DNA of 20,758 nucleotides from Phenylobacterium sp. (GTDB taxonomy: Bacteria; Pseudomonadota; Alphaproteobacteria; Caulobacterales; Caulobacteraceae), in the NCBI GenBank assembly GCA_028698405.1, contig JAQVDF010000001.1, positions 1-20,758 on the forward strand, given 5' to 3'. A program made the translations under genes and the position numbers. Shown piece after piece: positions 9,623-16,779 of the stretch (within the stretch, counting starts at the first letter, position 1; each line of letters begins with the position of its first letter). The notes beneath the pieces were generated by a model. That model was not told where the DNA came from. It saw nothing but the letters and a program-made list of their open reading frames with translations, and made no database searches.

Positions 9623-9648
9623 AACGTATGCTATCAATTGATAGTTCC
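9623..9648 (-). promoter_or_regulatory. EcfG (SigT)-type general stress response promoter
   Basis: On the minus strand GGAAC (9648-9644) is followed after exactly 17 bases by CGTT (9626-9623). This equals the published alphaproteobacterial EcfG consensus GGAAC-N16-17-CGTT. It points at the response regulator gene, whose start codon is 36 bases downstream of the -10 element, a normal leader length. Confidence 0.75.
9631..9644. repeat. Perfect 14-bp AT-rich palindrome within the EcfG promoter spacer
   Basis: CTATCAATTGATAG reads the same on both strands and stands out as AT-rich in GC-rich DNA. It lies between the -35 and -10 elements of the response regulator promoter (overlapping the last base of the -35). 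The position would suit a repressor operator, but the binder is unknown. Confidence 0.5.
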
Positions 9649-9721
9649 ACAGCCTGGGGAGGCGGCGGCAGGCGCCTCTGGCCAGCGGCGAGGGCTTGGC
9701 CTAAACCTCGCGCGCCCCCGG

Positions 9722-9806
9722 GCGGATGTGGCGGAACTGGTAGACGCACTGGATTTAGGTTCCAGCGCCGCGAGGCGTGGAGGTTCGAGTCCTCTCATCC
9801 GCACCA
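9722..9806 (+). tRNA. tRNA-Leu (anticodon UAG)
   Basis: The 85-nt gene has a perfect 7-bp acceptor stem (GCGGATG at 9722-9728 with CATCCGC at 9796-9802), discriminator A and an encoded CCA. The anticodon arm is CTGGA-TTTAGGT-TCCAG, giving anticodon TAG (reads CUN leucine codons). The long variable arm (CGCCGCGAGGCGT) is typical of class II leucine tRNAs, and the T arm is GGAGG-TTCGAGT-CCTCT. Confidence 0.97.
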
Positions 9807-9827
9807 GGGGGAAGGGCGGGTCCTGAG

Positions 9828-9848
9828 GCGCAGACCATTTGCGCTTTT
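9828..9848 (+). terminator. Weak hairpin with T tract after tRNA-Leu
   Basis: A 5-bp stem (GCGCA 9828-9832 with TGCGC 9840-9844) with a 7-nt loop is followed directly by TTTT. It lies 22 bases after the tRNA. The stem is short, so termination would be partial at best. Confidence 0.4.
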
Positions 9849-9881
9849 CCCCTTGGCCTGCTCGTGACATAACCCGCCCGC

Positions 9882-9907
9882 CGCCGCCCGGCCCCCTTCG
9901 GGCGGCG
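9882..9907. promoter_or_regulatory. GC-rich hairpin upstream of tig
   Basis: A perfect 9-bp stem (CGCCGCCCG 9882-9890 with CGGGCGGCG 9899-9907) encloses an 8-nt loop. It sits between tRNA-Leu and tig, 52 bases before the tig start. There is no T tract. It may end the tRNA transcript or lie in the tig leader. Confidence 0.4.
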
Positions 9908-9959
9908 TAATCAATTCAAGCCGCATGCGGCTCAAGCTAAGGCCGCCGGAAGCCCTGAG

Positions 9960-11327
9960 ATGTCCATGCAGATCGTTGATAAGTCTGGTGAAGGTCCGAG
10001 CCGCGTGTTCGGCGTGACGGTGCCCGCCAAGGACCTTGCCGAACGCCTGGAGGCCCGCATCGCCGAGATCGCGCCGCGCCTGAACATCAAGGGATTCCGT
10101 CCCGGCAAAGTGCCGCCGGCGCACGTCAATCGCATCTACGGCAAGGAACTGATGGGCGAGGTGCTGGAGCAGACCTTCAGCGAAACCACCCAGAAGGTCT
10201 TCGAGGAGAACAACATCCGGCCGGCCGGCGAGCCCGACCTGAAGCCGGAAGGCGACCTGCAGGAGGTCATCGAGGGCAAGGCCGACCTGTCCTACGAGAT
10301 CGCCGTCGACGTGATGCCGGAGTTCGAGCCGGTCGACCCGTCGACGCTGTCGCTCGTCCGTCCCGTCCACGAGCCGACCGACGAAGAGGTCGAGGAGGCG
10401 GTGAAGGAGCTGGCGGCCCAGAACAAGACCTACGAACCGCGCACCGGCAAGACGGTGAAGGCCAAGGACGGCGACCAGGTGGTCATCGACTTCGTCGGCC
10501 GCATCGACGGCGAGGCCTTCGAGGGCGGCTCGGCGGAGGACGTGCCGCTGGTGCTGGGCTCGGGCCAGTTCATCCCGGGCTTCGAGGAACAATTGGCCGG
10601 CGCTAAGCCGGGCGCGGACGTCACCGTCAAGGTGACCTTCCCGGCCGAATACCAGGCCGCCCACCTGGCCGGCAAGGAAGCCGAGTTCGAAGTGAAGGTG
10701 AAGGAGGTCAAGGCGCCGGTCGAGGCCTCTGTGGACGACGAACTGGCCAAGCGCCTGGGCGTCGACGACCTGGAATCCCTGAAGAAGCTGATCCGCGAGA
10801 ACCTCGAGCAGCAGTACCAGCCGTTCTCGCGCTTCAAGCTGAAGCGCGCCCTGCTCGACGAGTTGGACGCCAAGCACGACTTCCCGCTGCCGCCGAAGAT
10901 GCTCGAAGCCGAGTTCAACGCGATCTGGAGCCAGGTGCTGGCGGACAAGGAGAGTGGTCAGCTCCCCGAGGACGACGCCAAGAAGTCGGACGAGCAGCTG
11001 CAGGCCGAATACCGCAAGATCGCCGAGCGCCGCGTGCGCCTGGGTCTGGTGCTGGCCGAGATCGGCCGCGCCAACAACGTCCAGGTGACCGAGCAGGAGC
11101 TGGTCGAGGCGATGCGCCAGGAGGCCATGCGTTACGGCGCCCAGGCCCAGCAGATATTCGACCTGCTGCGCCAGAACCCCAACGCCCAGGCCCAGATGCG
11201 CGCGCCGATCTTTGAGGACAAGGTCGTCGATCTGATCGTCAGCAAGGCCCAGGTCGAGGACAAGACGGTCTCCAAGGAAGAGCTCCTGAAGGAAGACGAT
11301 CTGCCGGCCGGCTACGGCGAGGGCTGA
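9960..11327 (+). CDS. tig: Trigger factor (ribosome-associated chaperone and peptidyl-prolyl isomerase)
   Basis: Trigger factor binds ribosomal protein L23 at the exit tunnel and shields nascent chains. The product has 455 residues, close to the family norm (432 in E. coli). The N-terminal ribosome-binding domain contains the signature [12 protein letters not shown] near residue 45. The FKBP-type isomerase domain covers about residues 160-248 ([39 protein letters not shown]). A helical C-terminal substrate-binding domain follows, ending in an acidic, Lys-rich tail. ATG 9960 is preceded by GGAAG about 8 bases upstream; ATG 9966 (MQIVDKSG, the more usual N-terminus) is an alternative. In Caulobacteraceae tig lies near clpP, clpX and lon, as here, making a protein quality-control cluster. 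The antisense open frame over this gene is a composition artefact. Confidence 0.97.
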   Translation: MSMQIVDKSGEGPSRVFGVTVPAKDLAERLEARIAEIAPRLNIKGFRPGKVPPAHVNRIYGKELMGEVLEQTFSETTQKVFEENNIRPAGEPDLKPEGDLQEVIEGKADLSYEIAVDVMPEFEPVDPSTLSLVRPVHEPTDEEVEEAVKELAAQNKTYEPRTGKTVKAKDGDQVVIDFVGRIDGEAFEGGSAEDVPLVLGSGQFIPGFEEQLAGAKPGADVTVKVTFPAEYQAAHLAGKEAEFEVKVKEVKAPVEASVDDELAKRLGVDDLESLKKLIRENLEQQYQPFSRFKLKRALLDELDAKHDFPLPPKMLEAEFNAIWSQVLADKESGQLPEDDAKKSDEQLQAEYRKIAERRVRLGLVLAEIGRANNVQVTEQELVEAMRQEAMRYGAQAQQIFDLLRQNPNAQAQMRAPIFEDKVVDLIVSKAQVEDKTVSKEELLKEDDLPAGYGEG

Positions 11328-11335
11328 ATCAGAGC

Positions 11336-11633
11336 GTGATCCGGCCGGCCCGATCGCCGCGCCGCGTCCGCACGTTTTCGACCATCGGGGCCGGCATCCT
11401 CCTGGCGGGGATGCTGGCCCTCGTGGGACGTCGAAGACCCCCGGATCGAGGACCCCGCCGCCTTCGCCGACGAGGCGGTGGCCCGCGCCCGGCCAGGTTC
11501 GATCATCCTCCTGCACGCCATGTACCCGGCCAACGCCACCGCCCGCGAGGCCCTGCCGAGTATCCTCGCCGGCCTGCGCGCCAAGGGGCTGCGGGTGGTC
11601 GGCGTCTCGACGCTGCTGGAGGTCACGAGCTGA
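11336..11633 (+). pseudogene. Polysaccharide deacetylase remnant (internal deletion, frameshifted)
   Basis: Two frames join here. From GTG 11336 the sequence reads as a basic N-terminus plus hydrophobic anchor (about 30 residues, GAGILLAGMLALV). About base 11424 sense continues one frame over as WDVEDPRIED, then GSIILLHAMYP, and ends with LRAKGLRVVGVSTLLEV before TGA at 11631-11633. The second part is the C-terminal end of a NodB-fold polysaccharide deacetylase (the GSIILLH segment is a family hallmark); the first part is plausibly the N-terminal anchor of the same gene. The catalytic core with the TFDDGP motif, expected between them (about 150-200 residues), is missing. The simplest reading is one internal deletion that also shifted the frame. 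It begins 8 bases after the tig stop. Confidence 0.7.
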
Positions 11634-11636
11634 GTT

Positions 11637-11663
11637 CCTCCCGCCCCGCGAAGGGGAGGGAGG
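11637..11663. terminator. Hairpin between deacetylase remnant and cytochrome c gene
   Basis: CCTCCC-G-CCCC (11637-11647) pairs with GGGG-A-GGGAGG (11653-11663) around a 5-nt loop, with one internal mismatch. It lies between the convergent remnant and cytochrome c genes, 14 bases beyond the cytochrome stop. No T tract follows on the plus strand. A shared terminator is likely. Confidence 0.5.
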
Positions 11664-11676
11664 ATTCTCGGGATGG

Positions 11677-12201
11677 TCAGGCCTTTGGGATCTTCATCGA
11701 CAGGTAGGGCTGGGTCGCCTGGTCCGAAGCGGTCGGGCCGGGAACCTTGTGCTCCACCGGCGGCAGCGACTTCAGGTAGGCGACCAGGGCCTCCGCGTCC
11801 TCCGCCGTCAGAGTGGCGTAGGCGCGCCAGGGCATGATGGGAGCCAGAATCCGGCCATCGGGCCGCTCGCCCTTGGTGATGGCGGTCAGGATCTGCTCAT
11901 CGGTCCAGCTGGCGAGACCGGTCTCGTGCGGCGTCAGGTTCGGCGGATAGACCACGCCGAATCCAGGGATCTCGAAGCCTTCGTCAGAGCCGGCCAGGGG
12001 CGTATCGGGCCCGGCCTGGCCGGTGAAGACTCCCGGCTTGTGGCAGCCGCCACAGTCCATGATGCCGGCCAGGTACTGGCCGCGAGCGACTATCTGCTCG
12101 GGGCTCGGCGGGGCGGCGGCCTCCGCCCGGGGGCCCTGCGAACAGGCGGAAACAGAAAGCGCCGCGGCCAGGGCCGCTGCGCCCGCGATGACGGATTTCA
12201 T
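11677..12201 (-). CDS. Lipoprotein cytochrome c (single haem)
   Basis: This 174-residue c-type cytochrome carries electrons at the periplasmic face of a membrane. The N-terminus is a lipoprotein signal with lipobox VSAC (Cys20), followed by an Ala/Pro-rich linker. The single haem site is Cys50-Gly-Gly-Cys53-His54, and the distal ligand is most likely Met123 in APIMPWRAY. The spacing and the YPPNLTP and WTDEQILTAI segments resemble the cytochrome c subunits found with alcohol, gluconate or aldehyde dehydrogenases. Here no dehydrogenase subunit is adjacent, so the electron donor is unknown. The ATG at 12201 fits directly onto the signal peptide; the ribosome binding site is weak (AAAGAA). It is divergent from clpP with a 220-base gap. 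Confidence 0.9.
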   Translation of the reverse strand: MKSVIAGAAALAAALSVSACSQGPRAEAAAPPSPEQIVARGQYLAGIMDCGGCHKPGVFTGQAGPDTPLAGSDEGFEIPGFGVVYPPNLTPHETGLASWTDEQILTAITKGERPDGRILAPIMPWRAYATLTAEDAEALVAYLKSLPPVEHKVPGPTASDQATQPYLSMKIPKA

Positions 12202-12421
12202 AGGTGTTCTTTCGTGTCCGAAAACGCCGTTACGGCGGTTTGCGGCGATCTATTCGAGGTGACGGCGCCGCTTCAATCCGCGAGATTGCAGCATGGCTCT
12301 GCAACTTCGCAGAGGCCCAGGCGCTCCGCCGCCTTGCAACCTTTCGGGCGGCAGGCGATATCCGATTCCGAGGCGGGCGCTCTCCACCCCGCGAAAATAT
12401 CTTCGAGAAGAGGCCGGCCAC

Positions 12422-13042
12422 ATGCGTGACCCCATGACCATGCTCAACCTCGTGCCGATGGTGGTCGAGCAGACCAGCCGCGGCGAACGGGCCTACGACA
12501 TCTTCTCCCGCCTCCTGAAGGAGCGGGTGATCATGCTGAATGGTCCCGTGGAGGACGGCATGGCGGCGCTGATCACGGCGCAGCTGCTGTATCTCGAGAG
12601 CGAGAACCCGAAGCGCGAGATCCAGATGTACATCAACTCGCCGGGCGGCATCGTGACCTCCGGCCTGGCGATCTACGACACCATGCAATACATCCGCTGC
12701 CCGGTGGCGACCTTCTGCGTCGGCATGGCGGCCTCGATGGGCTAGTTCCTGCTGATGGCGGGCGAGCCGGGCATGCGGGTCTCGCTGCCGAACTCCCGGA
12801 TCATGGTGCACCAGCCGTCGGGCGGCTACTCGGGCAAGGCCTCCGACATCCAGCGCCACGCCGAGGATATCGTGAAGACCAAGCGGCGGCTCAACGAGCT
12901 CTACGCCAAGCACACCGGCCGCACCTATCAGGAGGTCGAGGAGACCCTCGACCGCGACTTCTTCATGACCGCCGAAGAAGCCAAGGCCTGGGGCCTGGTC
13001 GACCACGTCATCGAAAAGCGCGACGACTCCACGGAGGCGTAA
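12422..13042 (+). pseudogene. clpP: ATP-dependent Clp protease proteolytic subunit, interrupted by in-frame TAG
   Basis: ClpP forms the 14-mer serine protease chamber that works with ClpX and ClpA. The frame from ATG 12422 to TAA 13042 would encode 206 residues, normal for ClpP, but codon 108 (12743-12745) is TAG. It follows GMAASMG, in which Ser105 is the catalytic nucleophile; relatives commonly have Ser or Ala at the stop position, so a single C-to-A change in TCG would explain it. After the stop the same frame continues with [12 protein letters not shown], His130 in MVHQPSGG and Asp179 in LDRDFF, at exactly the family spacing (25 and 49 residues). Thus only one base separates this from an intact gene. 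A ribosome binding site (AGAAGAGG) precedes the ATG. Either a sequencing or assembly error or a true nonsense mutation; the two halves alone would not form an active protease. Confidence 0.93.
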
Positions 13043-13046
13043 GGCC

Positions 13047-13613
13047 GTGGCCGAGGGGCTCGGCCACGCGCTGATCGTCGGCGGCACCGGCATGCTGGCG
13101 GCCGCCGCCGACCGGCTGGCTCAGGACGGCTGGCGGGTAAGCCACATCGCCCGCCACGCCACGACCTTCGCGGCGGGCCGGGAAGGCCAGGCCGGGTTCG
13201 ACGCCGACTACCACGACGAGGCGGCCTTCCGCGCCGCGCTGGCGGCCGCCCTGGAATGGGGCGGGCCGCCGGGGCTGGGGATCGCCTGGTTCCGCACCCT
13301 CAAGCTGCCGACTCCGCGTCTGATGGCCGAGGCGATGGGCGCGCCCGGCGCGTCCGCGCGGCTGTTCCAGGTGGTGGGCAGCCGCACCGCCCATCCAAAC
13401 CACCCCGACCGCCTGCCCCGGGCCGCCGCCGTCGCCGAGGGGCTGCCGAACTGCCTCCTGCGTCAGGTCGTGCTGGGCTTTCGCCTGGAGCCGGCCGGCG
13501 CGCGCGCCAACACCAACGCGGAGATCAGCGCCGGCGTGCTGGAGGCGATCGCCGCCGACCGGCCTCTGACCATCGTCGGCCAGGTGGACCCGTGGCCGCT
13601 GGACCGGGCGTAA
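13047..13613 (+). CDS. Rossmann-fold short-chain dehydrogenase-like protein
   Basis: A 188-residue cytosolic protein whose N-terminus (HALIVGGTGML, glycine motif at residues 12-17, then ADRLAQDGWRVSHIAR) is a classical NAD(P)-binding Rossmann start. The length is shorter than the usual 240-250 residues for SDR enzymes, and I see no Tyr-x3-Lys catalytic pair, so it may be an NAD(P)-binding protein without classical reductase activity. The start is GTG 13047, only 4 bases after the clpP stop codon, which implies transcription with clpP and probably translational coupling. There is no separate ribosome binding site beyond GGAGG at 13033-13037 within the end of clpP, at a suitable distance. It is convergent with cicA. 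Function unknown. Confidence 0.8.
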   Translation: MAEGLGHALIVGGTGMLAAAADRLAQDGWRVSHIARHATTFAAGREGQAGFDADYHDEAAFRAALAAALEWGGPPGLGIAWFRTLKLPTPRLMAEAMGAPGASARLFQVVGSRTAHPNHPDRLPRAAAVAEGLPNCLLRQVVLGFRLEPAGARANTNAEISAGVLEAIAADRPLTIVGQVDPWPLDRA

Positions 13614-13698
13614 GAGGCGTCCGCGCAGCGTGCGCGCGGCGCTTCGGCGACCCGGTTGGCTTCGCCGAATCGGCCGCCACTCCCGAAGAGGGAGGAAT

Positions 13699-14340
13699 TC
13701 ACGGTCGGCCCTTGAACACCCGGTAGCCCTTGATGTCGGCGATCTGCAGCATCTCGGTATCGCCGCTGGAGTCGCCGTAGGCCGCGGCGAGCCGGATGTT
13801 GGGGCCGAAGGCCTGGCGCAGCCGGCGCACCTTCTCCATGCCGCGGTTGTTCTCGCCCATCAGTGCGCCGGCGACCCGGTCCTCGGTGTCGAACTCGAGT
13901 TGGGTGCCGAGAAGCAAGTCGGCGCCCAGCCGATCGGCGAAGGGGGCGACGAGAATGGTCGGTGAGGCGGTGACGATGACGACCTTGGCGCCCTTGCGCT
14001 TCCAGTCGTCCCAGGTGGCCAGCGCATCCGGTCGGAACAGGCGCGGGCCCTCGACCTCGGCGAAGGCGCGGGCGTCGGCGGCCAGTTGCTCGCGGCTGAG
14101 CCCGAACAGGAAGCGGCGAACGGCGTGAGCCTTGATGCGCCCGCGGTCGCGGTGGAACAGGTAGCTGACCAGGTTCGGCGCGAGCATGGCCAGCTCGATC
14201 GCGTAGCCGCGCGCGCCGGCCCGCCAGCGCAGGAAGGCGGTGAAGCTGTCGCGGACGGTCAGCGTCCCGTCGAAGTCGAAGGCCGCCACCGGGGCCTCGC
14301 CCGTGGCCGCCTCCAAAATGCGCTGCTGATCGGCCGTCAC
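13699..14340 (-). CDS. cicA: HAD superfamily phosphatase, CicA-like
   Basis: A 213-residue HAD-IB family phosphotransferase. Motif I is Asp22-Phe-Asp24-Gly-Thr-Leu (nucleophile and acid/base aspartates), followed by a helical cap region; motif II is VTASP around residues 123-127, and motif III is GDSSGD at 189-194. In Caulobacter crescentus the gene between clpP and clpX on the opposite strand is cicA, a HAD-family protein whose exact dose is reported to matter for growth and cell shape. The same position and orientation here support the symbol; the substrate is not known to me. GTG 14340 is chosen because the frame upstream (60 more codons) shows no conserved features; the start is moderately certain, as the ribosome binding site is poor. 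It is divergent from clpX. Confidence 0.88.
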   Translation of the reverse strand: MTADQQRILEAATGEAPVAAFDFDGTLTVRDSFTAFLRWRAGARGYAIELAMLAPNLVSYLFHRDRGRIKAHAVRRFLFGLSREQLAADARAFAEVEGPRLFRPDALATWDDWKRKGAKVVIVTASPTILVAPFADRLGADLLLGTQLEFDTEDRVAGALMGENNRGMEKVRRLRQAFGPNIRLAAAYGDSSGDTEMLQIADIKGYRVFKGRP

Positions 14341-14583
14341 GCGCCTGTTCCCACCATCCTTCGCTGCCGGTATCGCGAGTCCCGCAATCGGACTTGTCCC
14401 GATCTGGCGCACGTCCCATCTAACGGCGTGCAACGATGCGCCGCCCGAAGCCTTTCCGTCACGATTTGTCGCTGCGGAGCAGGAAGGCTTGTGATCCCGG
14501 GGCGGATCGGGGAATGTCAAGGATTAGACAACCGGCGGCGCATATCCTGCATTGATGCCGTGAGCGCCTCCGGGCGGGACGCT

Positions 14584-14601
14584 GTCGGACATGTGTCCGA
14601 C
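14584..14601 (+). promoter_or_regulatory. Perfect 7-bp inverted repeat in the clpX leader
   Basis: GTCGGAC (14584-14590) and GTCCGAC (14595-14601) flank an ATGT loop, ending 26 bases before the clpX start. In RNA it would form a stable hairpin next to the ribosome binding region; in DNA it could be an operator. It has no T tract, so a terminator is unlikely. The 287-base gap between cicA and clpX otherwise shows no clear promoter elements. Confidence 0.5.
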
Positions 14602-14627
14602 GGAGTCGAAGAAGTGAGAAGCGAACG

Positions 14628-15890
<1,263 letters not shown>

Positions 15891-15914
15891 CGCCGGCCGA
15901 CAGCCAGATTGCGG

Positions 15915-15947
15915 AAAGCCCGGCCCTGCGGCCGGGCTTTTCTGTTT
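15915..15947 (+). terminator. Rho-independent terminator of clpX
   Basis: A perfect 11-bp stem (15915-15925 with 15930-15940) with a CTGC loop runs into TTTTCTGTTT. It starts 24 bases after the clpX stop. The flanking A's on the other side also make it usable for the convergent small gene that ends at 15955. Confidence 0.93.
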
Positions 15948-15954
15948 CCGGCGG

Positions 15955-16272
15955 TCAATGGATGTCGTTGTCGGGGACGAAGGCCTGGAGGTCTTCCGGC
16001 GTGACGCCCTGGGCCGCGGCGACCAAGTTGAGGGCGCGCACGAGGTCGACGTTGGACTGGATTTCCCGCAACGCGGCGCGCAGGCGGGCGCGCATGCGCA
16101 GTGTCTCGGCGAGCAGGCGGTCGAGGTCGGCGGCGCGTCGCGCACCCTCCTGGCTCATGCCCAGGCCCCGCAGGGTCTGGAACAGCCGATCGGCGTCCGC
16201 CAGCGCGCGCCGCGAGCGGCGGTAAGCCGCGTGCGCTGCGCCGTATGCGCCGATCAAATCGCCCCAGCCCAC
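15955..16272 (-). CDS. Small helical hypothetical protein
   Basis: The 105-residue product is not a family I recognise. It is rich in Ala, Arg and Leu with no Cys; heptad-like spacing over about residues 15-75 (SRRALADADRLFQTL, then LDRLLAETLRMRARL) suggests a helical hairpin or coiled coil. The C-terminal part (AAAQGVTPEDLQAFVPDNDIH) reads like a defined short motif. No signal peptide or membrane segment is visible. The start is GTG 16272, with TGGGGGT about 6 bases upstream as ribosome binding site. It sits between clpX (convergent) and lon (divergent), an insertion into the usual clpX-lon neighbourhood. Codon use matches neighbours. I am fairly sure it is a gene, but its function is open. 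Confidence 0.65.
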   Translation of the reverse strand: MGWGDLIGAYGAAHAAYRRSRRALADADRLFQTLRGLGMSQEGARRAADLDRLLAETLRMRARLRAALREIQSNVDLVRALNLVAAAQGVTPEDLQAFVPDNDIH

Positions 16273-16629
16273 AGCAACCCCCAGTCGTCACGCCTTTGAC
16301 ATGAGCGGCCTGCGAACCTCGAGAAGGGCTCCCAGGTTCCACACAAGCGTGGCCATAGGCCGAAAAAAGTCCATAGGGGCGCCCCATTCGCCGCCGAGGG
16401 GTAAGGTCGAAGCATTGCTCGCGTTTCGGGAGAGCGCTCAGAAGCGCCAAAGGGCTGGAAGTCGCCGCCGCACGGACTTGAACGGCGCCGCAGCCCTCCT
16501 ACCTGATAGGCGTGACCGCAATGCTGCAACTTCAGGCGACGATTTCATGCCCCTGTGGCTGGGGAAATGCCGGCCTTGGCGAACGAGTAGTCCACATGGG
16601 ACGCATCGTCGCGCAATGTTCTTGCGCAG

Positions 16630-16659
16630 CTTGAACAAGCCCGCAAACGGTCCACATAA
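16630..16659 (+). promoter_or_regulatory. Candidate sigma-32 heat-shock promoter of lon
   Basis: CTTGAA (16630-16635) is followed after 16 bases by CCACATAA (16652-16659), which resembles the sigma-32 pattern CTTGAA-N13-17-CCCCATNT with mismatches in the -10 part. It lies about 120 bases before the lon start codon. lon is a known heat-shock gene in many proteobacteria, which makes the match plausible. Confidence 0.45.
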
Positions 16660-16736
16660 ATGCCAAATCTGACGCCCTCAGACGGGCGGACGGATCGCCC
16701 GACTCAGACACAACGTTTGGGTTACCGTGGACCGTC

Positions 16737-16750
16737 GGTCGGCGCCGACC
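16737..16750. repeat. Perfect 14-bp palindrome in the lon leader
   Basis: GGTCGGCGCCGACC is identical to its reverse complement and lies 29 bases before the lon start codon. It could be an operator or form part of a leader hairpin. Such GC palindromes do arise by chance in DNA of this composition. Confidence 0.4.
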
Positions 16751-16779
16751 AAAGCCGCGTCGGCCAGGAGTAATGCATC

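Larger units (their letters stand above)
16273..16779. other. Long gene-free region upstream of lon
   Basis: These 507 bases contain no convincing protein gene. GC content is clearly lower than in the coding DNA. Visible signals are a GCGCAA/TTGCGC inverted repeat (16611-16627, 5-nt loop), a heat-shock-like promoter (16630-16659), a CGGGCG/CGCCCG hairpin (16683-16701), a perfect palindrome (16737-16750), and the lon ribosome binding site AGGAG ending 10 bases before the ATG. The octamer GTCCACAT occurs twice (about 16590 and 16650). The size leaves room for a small RNA or an undetected element. Confidence 0.5.

Noticed and set aside
9795..11516. 573-codon minus-strand open frame over tig
   Set aside because: It lies antisense to trigger factor; its protein is rich in Leu/Val/Arg/His with no family motif, as expected from the reverse of GC-rich codons. 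tig has clear conserved domains on the other strand.
12743..12745. Stop codon recoding (selenocysteine or pyrrolysine) in clpP
   Set aside because: Selenocysteine uses TGA, not TAG; pyrrolysine systems are not expected here and no pyl genes are visible. Relatives have an ordinary residue at this position, so a point change or base-call error is simpler.
16441..16560. tRNA-like or tmRNA-like sequence on the minus strand (GTTCAAGTCC at 16474-16483)
   Set aside because: The T-loop-like string is present, but stem lengths to a CCA end are wrong by four bases, the T stem has a mismatch, and no anticodon arm fits. It is most likely chance.
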